From: an uncultured Eubacteriales bacterium
Lineage (GTDB): Bacteria > Bacillota > Clostridia > Oscillospirales > CAG-272
Length of the DNA stretch: 6,127 bases
NCBI GenBank assembly: GCA_900550625.1
Contig: URSW01000107.1
Coordinates: forward strand, 1 to 6,127
Direction of reading: 5' to 3'
The translations under genes were made by a program, and so were the position numbers. This document shows, one piece after another, positions 1-4,788 of this stretch. Numbering within the stretch: position 1 is the first letter of the stretch; each line of letters begins with the position of its first letter. A model generated the notes under the pieces. The model was given only the letters and a program-made list of their open reading frames with translations, did not search any database and was not told where the DNA came from.

Positions 1-1
1 C

Positions 2-43
2 CGCTCCGCCGGTCCTTCGCACGATATCAAAAAGAAAGGCTGA
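2..43 (+). CDS. possible 3' end of an upstream gene (partial)
   Basis: The reading frame starting at base 2 is open from the window edge to a TGA at 41-43. Its codons (CGC, TCC, GCC, ATC, AAG, GGC) resemble those of the next gene, so these may be the last 13 codons of an upstream gene. The frame starting at base 1 is also open, to a TAA at 49-51, but it uses CGA, AGG, AGA and TTG, which are less typical here. Either frame would end within 10 bases of the next ATG, consistent with an operon. The peptide is too short to identify, and which frame is real cannot be settled from this window. Confidence 0.3.
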   Translation, partial: RSAGPSHDIKKKG

Positions 44-52
44 GATTGTAAG

Positions 53-1273
53 ATGCAGAAGAAAGTATCGGTCGGAGTATTCACGGTGTGCATACTCCTC
101 GCAATACTGCTTTCCGTCATGACGACATTTGTCCTCACGCGCGAAAGCTTTGTCACGCGCGCACGCACATCGGACAACTCCGCCGAAAATCTCGCCGCGA
201 AGCTCACCGAGCTTGACGGCAGATTCAATCAGCATTACATCGGTGAAACCGATTACGAGACAGCGGAGAAATACGTCATGTCGGCGTATCTCGCGGGCAC
301 GGGCGACAAATACGCCGCCTACTACACCGCCGAAGAGTACAAGGAGATGATGAGCGCCTCCTACGGGGATTCCGAGGGGATCGGCGTATCCGTCATCTAC
401 AATTCCGAATACGGCGTGATACAGATCGTCGAGATTTTCCCCGATTCTCCGGCGCTTGCCGCGGGACTTGAGATCGGCGATCTCATCGCGTATATCGGGA
501 TCGGCGAAAACCGCGAAAGCGTGGCGGAAATCGGATATGACGCGGCGCTTACCAAGCTTCGCGGAGTCGCCGGAACGACTGCGGAATTCACCGTAGTCCG
601 CGGCGAAAACTACGAAACCGAAGTGGAATTCTCCATCGAGCGCGGGCATTACTCCGAACAGACCGTCCTCTCTCGCCTTTATTCGAAGGACAGCAGCGTC
701 GGCGTGATCCGTATATCGCAGTTCGAGGGTGTTACCCCCGAGCAGTTCAAGAATGCCGTCTCCGAGCTGACCGCAGAAGGCGCGAAGAAGCTCATCGTCG
801 ATCTGCGCAACAATCCCGGAGGCGACCGTGATTCGATCTGTCAGGTGCTCGACTGCATCCTCCCCGAAGGTCCTCTGCTCCGCGTGAAGCAGTCCGACGG
901 CGAGATCGAGGTGACAAACACCTCGGACGCATCCTGCATAGATATCCCGATCGCGGTAGTGGTAAACGGAAACACCGCAAGCGCGGCGGAGCTGTTCACC
1001 TCGGCGATGCGCGACTACGGCCGCGCAAAGATCGTCGGTACGACAACCTACGGCAAGGGATGCATGCAGACCTTCTATCCGCTTTCCGACGGAAGCGTAT
1101 TCAAGGTCACGACCGCGATGTACTATCCGCCGTACTCCGACAACTACGATGGAGTCGGCATCGTCCCCGACCGCGAGGTCGAGCTTGACGAATCGCTTCA
1201 CGGCAAGAGTCTCTACGTCATCACGGACGAAGAGGACAATCAGCTGGCCGCCGCATACGATATACTGAAATAG
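53..1273 (+). CDS. S41 family carboxyl-terminal processing protease with PDZ domain
   Basis: This is a 406-residue serine protease of the CtpA/CtpB type, which cleaves exported or membrane-associated substrates outside the cytoplasm. Residues about 5-29 form one hydrophobic segment after a short Lys-containing N-terminus (signal peptide or membrane anchor). Residues about 105-197 fit a PDZ domain, with the GIGV segment at 110-113 and AGLEIGD at 137-143. The S41 catalytic domain spans about 214-378: IVDLRNNPGG at 248-257, the nucleophile Ser310 in NGNTASAAE, and the general base Lys335 in YGKG with Gln339 four residues on. All expected catalytic residues are present. Length is close to compact CtpB-like members, and no extra C-terminal domain follows. 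The start is the ATG at 53; the AAAGG at 35-39 is a weak and rather distant ribosome site. greA follows after 33 bases. Family assignment is firm; the substrate, and whether it works in sporulation or envelope quality control, cannot be told. Confidence 0.95.
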   Translation: MQKKVSVGVFTVCILLAILLSVMTTFVLTRESFVTRARTSDNSAENLAAKLTELDGRFNQHYIGETDYETAEKYVMSAYLAGTGDKYAAYYTAEEYKEMMSASYGDSEGIGVSVIYNSEYGVIQIVEIFPDSPALAAGLEIGDLIAYIGIGENRESVAEIGYDAALTKLRGVAGTTAEFTVVRGENYETEVEFSIERGHYSEQTVLSRLYSKDSSVGVIRISQFEGVTPEQFKNAVSELTAEGAKKLIVDLRNNPGGDRDSICQVLDCILPEGPLLRVKQSDGEIEVTNTSDASCIDIPIAVVVNGNTASAAELFTSAMRDYGRAKIVGTTTYGKGCMQTFYPLSDGSVFKVTTAMYYPPYSDNYDGVGIVPDREVELDESLHGKSLYVITDEEDNQLAAAYDILK

Positions 1274-1306
1274 CAAAAAATCAAATGGAAATAAAGAGGT
1301 AGAGAA

Positions 1307-1798
1307 ATGGCTGAAGAAAAGAAAACGCTTTATACCGAAGAAGGCTTTAAGGTCCTTTCGGACGAGCTCGATTATCTGAAAAATACGAAGATTCAGGAAG
1401 TCAAGGAAGCGCTCAAGGAAGCGCGCGCCTTCGGTGATCTTTCCGAGAACAGCGAATACGATGAAGCGAAAAACGAGCAGGCAAAGGTCGTTTCCCGCAT
1501 CGCCGAGCTCGAAGAGCTGATAAGCAATGCGCAGATCATAAGCGAAACCGAAATTCAGGAGGATGTTATCAACCTCGGCTCTGTCGTTCAGGTTCACGAC
1601 TTCGCCTTCGATGAGGATATCGAATACTACATCGTCGGCTCGAACGAGGCAAATCCGCTGCTCGGCAGAATATCCGACCTCAGCCCGATCGGCTCCGCAA
1701 TGCTCGGACACCGCGCAGGCGATGAGGTGCTTTTCGAGGCTCCGAACGGAGAGGCGAAGATCAAGATTCTGTCCGTCCACAGAGCGAACAAGACCTGA
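1307..1798 (+). CDS. greA: transcription elongation factor GreA
   Basis: GreA enters the secondary channel of RNA polymerase and stimulates cleavage of the backtracked transcript, rescuing stalled complexes. The 163-residue length matches the family. Residues about 5-78 form the antiparallel coiled coil. The signature run ARAFGDLSENSEYDEAK is at 39-55, with the acidic tip residues Asp44 and Glu47 that help place the catalytic metal. Residues about 85-160 form the FKBP-like C-terminal domain, including SPIGSAMLGHRAGDEV at 126-141. AGAGG at 1295-1299 lies 7 bases before the ATG. It follows the protease by 33 bases with no terminator between, so the two are probably co-transcribed. lysS is the next gene; greA next to lysS is a familiar order in Firmicutes, but here 430 bases separate them. 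Confidence 0.97.
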   Translation: MAEEKKTLYTEEGFKVLSDELDYLKNTKIQEVKEALKEARAFGDLSENSEYDEAKNEQAKVVSRIAELEELISNAQIISETEIQEDVINLGSVVQVHDFAFDEDIEYYIVGSNEANPLLGRISDLSPIGSAMLGHRAGDEVLFEAPNGEAKIKILSVHRANKT

Positions 1799-1807
1799 CC
1801 GAGGGCG

Positions 1808-1828
1808 GCTGCCGCGCGGCGGCATTTT
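1808..1828 (+). terminator. weak hairpin directly after greA
   Basis: GCTGCC (1808-1813) pairs with GGCGGC (1818-1823) through six pairs including one G-U, with a GCGC loop, followed by ATTTT. It starts 10 bases after the greA stop codon. The U-run is short and GCGGC/GCCGC pairings across 1805-1815 compete with the stem, so this is at best a weak terminator ahead of the stronger one at 1917-1950. Confidence 0.4.
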
Positions 1829-1916
1829 AACCGGCATTATGTGCGTCAAGTCGGGCAAGCGAGATCGGTCGCATTTCCCGCACGGTCAGGCTGCGCTTTT
1901 GCCCGCCCCCGCATGA

Positions 1917-1950
1917 CGCGCCGTTCCGGGCACGGCGCGGCTTTTCTTTT
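1917..1950 (+). terminator. strong intrinsic terminator downstream of greA
   Basis: CGCGCCGT (1917-1924) and ACGGCGCG (1932-1939) form a perfect 8-bp GC-rich stem with a 7-base loop, followed by GC and then TTTTCTTTT (1942-1950). This is the best Rho-independent terminator between greA and lysS and probably ends the protease-greA transcript. The left side has no T-run on the other strand, so it acts in the + direction. It implies that lysS needs its own promoter downstream of here. Confidence 0.8.
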
Positions 1951-2102
1951 GCATATACCAGACGCGCTTTTTCGGCATGACTTTTCCGCCGCTGCACAAT
2001 ACGGAGCTCTTTTGCAGCGACTTTTGCATGGTTCTCTTATGCCGCATCCGGTGATCACCCGGCGCACCGGCAAAATGCCGCAATGATACCACGAATCCGG
2101 TA

Positions 2103-2122
2103 CGCACCGTACAAACGGTGCG
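2103..2122 (+). promoter_or_regulatory. perfect 8-bp hairpin in the lysS leader
   Basis: CGCACCGT (2103-2110) and ACGGTGCG (2115-2122) pair perfectly around an ACAA loop. No U-run follows, so it is not a terminator. It lies 20 bases before the attenuator-like hairpins and 106 bases before lysS. It could be a structural element of the leader RNA or a protein-binding dyad; the sequence does not decide between them. Confidence 0.5.
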
Positions 2123-2141
2123 CACACACGGAACCCCGTAA

Positions 2142-2177
2142 CCGGCGGCTCTGCCGATCGGTGTATTATCCGACGGC
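2142..2177 (+). promoter_or_regulatory. candidate antiterminator / anti-antiterminator of lysS
   Basis: Two overlapping, mutually exclusive hairpins precede the lysS-proximal terminator. Hairpin A pairs CGGC (2146-2149) with GCCG (2153-2156) around TCT, extended by CCG (2142-2144) with CGG (2159-2161). Hairpin B pairs GCCG-A-TCGG (2153-2161, one bulged A) with CCGACGGC (2170-2177) around an 8-base loop. B uses the same CCGACG that forms the 5' arm of the terminator at 2170-2186, so A frees the terminator and B blocks it. This is the layout of a classical attenuator. The pairings are read directly; the regulatory role is inferred, and GC-rich DNA produces chance pairings. Confidence 0.45.
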
Positions 2178-2194
2178 AAGCGTCGGTTATTTTT
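2170..2194 (+). terminator. intrinsic terminator in the lysS leader
   Basis: CCGACG (2170-2175) and CGTCGG (2181-2186) form a 6-bp GC-rich stem with a 5-base loop, followed by TTATTTTT (2187-2194). It ends 34 bases before the lysS ATG. No coding gene lies between it and the terminator at 1917-1950, so the only transcript it could stop is a leader made to express lysS. This points to conditional termination rather than a simple gene end. Confidence 0.6.
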
Positions 2195-2195
2195 G

Positions 2196-2220
2196 CCGCC
2201 CACGGCGGAGGAATGGAGAA
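2196..2220 (+). promoter_or_regulatory. lysS ribosome binding region with adjacent GC hairpin
   Basis: Two purine runs precede lysS: GGAGG at 2207-2211, 17 bases from the ATG, and GGAGAA at 2215-2220, of which GGAG leaves a normal 10-base spacing. The second is the likelier ribosome site and supports the ATG at 2229. CCGCC (2196-2200) can pair with GGCGG (2204-2208) around CAC, covering part of the first purine run. This might modulate translation, but the stem is only 5 bp. Confidence 0.5.
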
Positions 2221-2228
2221 ATTTTATC

Positions 2229-3734
2229 ATGAACGAAAACATTGAAAACACCGCGGCCGAGCCTTCGCTTTCCGAAGTCCTTCAGATTCGCCGGGACAAG
2301 CTTTCCGCTCTCGTCGCCGCAGGACGCGATCCCTTCGAGAAGGTCAGATTCGACTTTGACGCATACACGAAGGACATAAAGGACAATTTCGACGAGATGG
2401 ATGGCAAGACCGTCCGCATCGCCGGAAGAATGATGAGCCGCCGCGACATGGGCAAGGCAAACTTCATCGACATCATGGACGCATCCGGCAGGATCCAGTG
2501 CTACGTCCGCATAAACGATGTCGGCGAAGAAACCTTCGACGAGTACCGCAAGTGGGATATCGGCGACATCGTCGGCATCTCCGGCACGGTGTTCCGCACC
2601 CGCCGCGGCGAGATCTCCGTACACGTTTATGAGATAGAGCTTCTTGCGAAGTCTCTTCTCCCCCTGCCCGAGAAGTTCCACGGACTGACCAACACCGATA
2701 TGCGCTACCGTCAGCGCTACGTCGATCTTATAATGAACCCCGAGGTCAAGGACACCTTCGTGAAGCGCAGCCTTATCCTCCGCGAGATCCGCGCTTATCT
2801 CGATTCCAAGGGATTTCTCGAGGTTGACACCCCGATCCTCACTCCGTTCGAGATCGGCGCGTCGGCTCGCCCGTTCGTCACGCATCACAACACGCTCGAC
2901 ATGGATATGTACCTGCGCATCGAGACGGAGCTTTATCTGAAGAGGCTGATCGTCGGCGGATTCGACCGCGTATACGAGGTCGGCAGAATCTTCCGAAACG
3001 AGGGCATGGACACGAAGCACAACCCCGAATTCACGACGGTCGAGCTTTACCAGGCGTACACGGATTACAAGGGCATGATGGACCTTGTTATCGAAATGAA
3101 CACGCAGCTTGCGGAGAAGATCTGCGGCACGACGAAGATCACATACCAGGGCACCGAGATCGACATGGGTCATTGGGAAAAGCTGACTATGGCAGAGGCG
3201 GTAAAGAAGTTTTCCGGCGCGGATTACTATGCGTGGGACAGCGACGAGGCGGCACGCGCGTGCGCGAAGGAGCTTCACGTCGAGGTCGCCGAAAATGCGA
3301 CGAAGGGCACCGTTCTTGCGGAGCTGTTCGACGCATACGTCGAGGAAAAGCTGATCCAGCCGACGATAATATACGACTACCCCGTCGAGAACAGCCCTCT
3401 CGCAAAGAGAAAGCCGTCCGAGCCCGCCTTCACCGAAAGATTCGAGTACTTCATTAATGCGACCGAGTTCGGAAATGCATTCTCGGAGCTCAACGATCCG
3501 ATCGATCAGAAGGAACGCTTCGAGCGCCAGGTCGCCGCAAAGCGTGCGGAGGAGCCGAACACGACCGCGCAGGTCGACGAAGACTACGTCACCGCTCTCG
3601 AATACGGTCTTGCTCCGACCGGAGGACTCGGCTTCGGCGTAGACAGACTCGTAATGCTGCTCACCGACAGCGCATCAATCCGCGACGTCCTGCTGTTCCC
3701 GACCATGAAGCCGCTCGACCAAAAAACCCAGTAA
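2229..3734 (+). CDS. lysS: lysyl-tRNA synthetase, class II
   Basis: LysRS attaches lysine to tRNA-Lys using ATP in the cytoplasm. From the ATG at 2229 the protein has 501 residues, the usual length. Residues about 60-140 are the OB-fold that reads the anticodon (SRRDMGKANFIDI at 70-82). The class II catalytic core shows motif 1 near 191-206 (GFLEVDTPILTP), motif 2 (GRIFRNEGMDTKHNPEF, Arg256) and motif 3 (GGLGFGVDRL, Arg473). Residues expected to hold lysine are present: Glu234, Glu272, Tyr274, Asn416, Phe418, Glu420. The loop usually written GGA before ARPF is IGA here (209-211). An in-frame TTG at 2193 would add 12 unconserved residues and lies within the leader terminator, so it is rejected. 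The protein ends KPLDQKTQ shortly after the conserved LLFPTMKP; the last codons (CAA AAA ACC CAG) are where base composition begins to change. Confidence 0.97.
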   Translation: MNENIENTAAEPSLSEVLQIRRDKLSALVAAGRDPFEKVRFDFDAYTKDIKDNFDEMDGKTVRIAGRMMSRRDMGKANFIDIMDASGRIQCYVRINDVGEETFDEYRKWDIGDIVGISGTVFRTRRGEISVHVYEIELLAKSLLPLPEKFHGLTNTDMRYRQRYVDLIMNPEVKDTFVKRSLILREIRAYLDSKGFLEVDTPILTPFEIGASARPFVTHHNTLDMDMYLRIETELYLKRLIVGGFDRVYEVGRIFRNEGMDTKHNPEFTTVELYQAYTDYKGMMDLVIEMNTQLAEKICGTTKITYQGTEIDMGHWEKLTMAEAVKKFSGADYYAWDSDEAARACAKELHVEVAENATKGTVLAELFDAYVEEKLIQPTIIYDYPVENSPLAKRKPSEPAFTERFEYFINATEFGNAFSELNDPIDQKERFERQVAAKRAEEPNTTAQVDEDYVTALEYGLAPTGGLGFGVDRLVMLLTDSASIRDVLLFPTMKPLDQKTQ

Positions 3735-3750
3735 AATCAAGGGCTTTTGG
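3719..3750 (+). other. imperfect hairpin spanning the lysS stop codon
   Basis: CCAAAA (3719-3724) pairs with TTTTGG (3745-3750) and CCC (3727-3729) with GGG (3741-3743), with a small internal loop and an 11-base loop that contains the TAA stop. No U-run follows, so it is a poor terminator. It sits exactly where GC-rich chromosomal sequence changes to AT-rich sequence, so it may be part of an attachment region, a remnant of the lysS 3' processing signal, or chance. Confidence 0.35.
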
Positions 3751-3765
3751 CACATCAAATCCGAG

Positions 3766-3786
3766 TTGACAACAAATTGACAACAA
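3766..3786 (+). repeat. tandem direct repeat TTGACAACAA x2, 11-base period
   Basis: TTGACAACAA occurs at 3766-3775 and again at 3777-3786, so one helical turn apart. CAACAATT (3781-3788) is also inverted as AATTGTTG (3824-3831), and GAATTGT is repeated at 3806-3812 and 3823-3829. Such clusters just inside an element end resemble arm-type binding sites for an integrase or excisionase. Both repeats contain TTGACA, a perfect -35 hexamer, but no good -10 lies at the right distance, so a promoter is less likely. Confidence 0.6.
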
Positions 3787-3864
3787 TTTTTCGTGTAATT
3801 TTGAAGAATTGTGATGCAATATGAATTGTTGGCAGGACGAAACACAATATAGCACTTGCTATTT

Positions 3865-3908
3865 AGAGAACACTTATTGAAAGAAATTTCAAGAGGTGTT
3901 CTCTTTTT
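3865..3908 (+). terminator. strong intrinsic terminator with GAAA tetraloop
   Basis: AGAGAACAC (3865-3873) pairs perfectly with GTGTTCTCT (3896-3904). The stem continues through a T-G and a T-A pair, one A-G mismatch (3876/3893), then TTGAAA (3877-3882) with TTTCAA (3887-3892), closed by a GAAA loop. A T-run at 3904-3908 follows. This long hairpin lies 130 bases after lysS and 55 bases before the first accessory gene. It probably stops transcription leaving lysS and insulates the element genes; alternatively it is a leader attenuator of those genes. Confidence 0.75.
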
Positions 3909-3922
3909 CGTTGGGTCTGCTT

Positions 3923-3934
3923 TTGTCATGACAA
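3923..3934 (+). promoter_or_regulatory. 12-bp perfect palindrome, candidate operator
   Basis: TTGTCATGACAA is a perfect dyad located between the terminator and the first accessory gene, 29 bases before its ATG. It contains TGACAA, and with the next C (3929-3935) reproduces the TGACAAC of the junction repeats at 3767-3773 and 3778-3784. A site for a dimeric DNA-binding protein, perhaps one encoded downstream, is plausible but not shown. TATTTA at 3938-3943 is a weak -10 candidate nearby. Confidence 0.45.
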
Positions 3935-3963
3935 CCATATTTATCTGAAAGGGACTGAATACT

Positions 3964-4236
3964 ATGATTAGCGAAGAGACAAAAGCATACTACGATCTGA
4001 AAAAGAGAAATGACGTTAGAGAGAGCGCCAAGAGAATTCGCAGTCAGTTTTTGCGGTATAAGGATGCAGAGATTGTATATAGCCTGCAACATAAGAAAAT
4101 ATTGGAGCTTGCCAGTGAAGCCGGTGCTATTTACCGTATGAATGGAACGGTTTTGATTAACCGCGATATTTTTGAGGAGTATTTGGAAAGGTTTCATGAG
4201 CCAAGCACCCTACTCCCCAAGGAGGAACAAAAATGA
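3964..4236 (+). CDS. DUF6462-like small DNA-binding protein (excisionase-like)
   Basis: This 90-residue protein has a basic N-terminus (Lys13, Lys14, Arg15, Arg19, Lys23, Arg24, Arg26) and a compact helix-turn-helix-like core at about 29-77 that begins FLRYKDAEIVYSL and ends INRDIFEEYLERF. From memory this matches the DUF6462 family: small excisionase-like proteins common on clostridial mobile elements. A DNA-binding role in excision or in control of the element is inferred. AAAGGG at 3948-3953 is a modest ribosome site 10 bases before the ATG. The last four bases (ATGA) overlap the next gene, whose product carries a diverged copy of the same core, so the two arose by duplication and are translationally coupled. 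Confidence 0.75.
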   Translation: MISEETKAYYDLKKRNDVRESAKRIRSQFLRYKDAEIVYSLQHKKILELASEAGAIYRMNGTVLINRDIFEEYLERFHEPSTLLPKEEQK

Positions 4237-4715
4237 GTGGAAACCTTTGGATGTTCTCGGATATGCTTGACGACGAGGACATCGAGATGCAAAAGCACGA
4301 TTTTATCACCTTATATCAAGGAGCCGATTATTATGGTCTTGGCCTGAAGTCTTTTACACGCATGACGCGTGAGGCCGGAGCTGTTTATAAGATCGGGAAG
4401 AAGGTCTTGATTCGCAGAACGATCTTCGATGAATATCTGCGCAAGATCTATAAAAAGGAAATGGAGCAAAAAGCTCTGGATGATGCCGAAAAGTCTCTTG
4501 TAATGAGACAAGGCACTATGGTAGTTGACGAAGAAAGTGGTCGAATGGATATCCGTTTCGGACTGATGGACTACTACGGTGGGCTTCACTGTGGCGAATG
4601 CCTGGATGTTCTGATAGACGATGAATGGATCCATACCCGAATTGAAATGGGAGACGGTTGGTTTCTCGTTGGTGTACCGACAGATCAGTTAGTTGGTCTG
4701 GTTGTTAGAATTTAA
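4233..4715 (+). CDS. DUF6462-like core fused to a DUF5348-like domain
   Basis: The 160-residue product has two parts. Residues 24-73 are a second excisionase-like core sharing EAGA-x-Y-x5-VLI-x-R-x-IF-x-EYL with the preceding protein. After a charged helical linker (about 74-92), residues about 93-160 match from memory the DUF5348 domain, recognisable by FGLMDYYGGLHCGECLDV (109-126) and WIHTRIEMGDGWFLVG (132-147). The paired Cys120 and Cys123 lie in GGLHCGEC. The acidic N-terminus (about 10-19) contrasts with the basic one of its neighbour. AAGGAGG at 4219-4225, 7 bases from the ATG, is a strong ribosome site. DUF5348 function is unknown to me; the fusion suggests a DNA-binding module carrying a small beta-rich partner domain. 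A hairpin terminator follows 15 bases later. Confidence 0.8.
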   Translation: MSGNLWMFSDMLDDEDIEMQKHDFITLYQGADYYGLGLKSFTRMTREAGAVYKIGKKVLIRRTIFDEYLRKIYKKEMEQKALDDAEKSLVMRQGTMVVDEESGRMDIRFGLMDYYGGLHCGECLDVLIDDEWIHTRIEMGDGWFLVGVPTDQLVGLVVRI

Positions 4716-4729
4716 TAAAAAGACTTGCT

Positions 4730-4763
4730 GGGCGACTTCTTAATTGAGGTCGCCCTTCTTTTA
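4730..4763 (+). terminator. intrinsic terminator between accessory genes
   Basis: GGGCGACTTC (4730-4739) pairs with GAGGTCGCCC (4746-4755), ten pairs including one U-G, around a 6-base TTAATT loop, followed by TTCTTTT (4756-4762). It begins 15 bases after the DUF5348-fusion gene and ends 26 bases before the next ATG. It separates the first two accessory genes from the third, so expression of the later genes needs read-through, antitermination or a promoter in this short gap, where only the AT-rich TTATATAAAA (4761-4770) stands out. Confidence 0.75.
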
Positions 4764-4773
4764 TATAAAAACG

Positions 4774-4782
4774 AAGGAGGTG
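4774..4782 (+). promoter_or_regulatory. near-perfect Shine-Dalgarno AAGGAGGTG
   Basis: AAGGAGGTG lies 6 bases before the ATG at 4789. It fixes that start over the in-frame TTG at 4744, which lies inside the terminator loop, and over the ATG at 4801. It predicts strong translation once the upstream terminator is passed. Confidence 0.85.
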
Positions 4783-4788
4783 TCTCTT

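Larger units (their letters stand above)
1799..2228 (+). other. non-coding greA-lysS intergenic region rich in hairpins
   Basis: I see no convincing gene in these 430 bases. Open frames exist on both strands, but they lack ribosome sites and recognisable proteins and cut across hairpins. From left to right the stretch holds: a weak hairpin just after greA (1808-1823); a long-range pairing of GGGCAAGCG (1853-1861) with CGC-TT-TTGCCC (1894-1904); a strong terminator (1917-1950); CGCTGCA/TGCAGCG arms (1990-1996 and 2013-2019); a GGTGATCACC palindrome (2050-2059); CGGCA-AAA-TGCCG (2068-2080); a perfect 8-bp hairpin (2103-2122); and a three-hairpin set ending in a terminator before lysS (2142-2194). 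The part from 1951 on is best read as a structured lysS leader. No promoter stands out; TTGCAG (2012-2017) with TCTTAT (2035-2040) is only a weak match. Confidence 0.6.

Noticed and set aside
2039..2086. Short leader peptide (15 codons) before lysS
   Set aside because: ATG at 2039 to TGA at 2084-2086 has only one Lys codon and no ribosome site, so it does not look like a lysine-sensing leader peptide.
2103..2194. T-box riboswitch upstream of lysS
   Set aside because: The conserved T-box antiterminator bulge (GGTGGNACCGCG type) is absent and the leader is too short for a full stem I, so the attenuator-like fold is reported without that label.
2193..2228. TTG start for lysS adding 12 residues
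   Set aside because: The TTG overlaps the end of the terminator T-run, has no ribosome site, and the added residues are not typical of LysRS.
1841..2251. Open frames on both strands between greA and lysS
   Set aside because: They are Arg/Cys-rich translations of GC-rich non-coding DNA, have no ribosome sites, run through terminators and hairpins, and resemble no family.
2187..3278. Long open frame of 363 codons on the minus strand
   Set aside because: It lies antisense to lysS, and its codons mirror the strong third-position bias of lysS. The translation is a low-complexity shadow rich in Val, Asp and Ala with no recognisable domain.
3766..3805. Promoter based on the two TTGACA hexamers
   Set aside because: No acceptable -10 hexamer is found 16-18 bases downstream of either copy, so the repeats are better explained as protein-binding sites.
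3661..4197. Minus-strand open frames across the lysS-element junction
   Set aside because: They run through the tetraloop terminator and into lysS and the first accessory gene, have no recognisable domain, and look like chance frames in AT-rich DNA.
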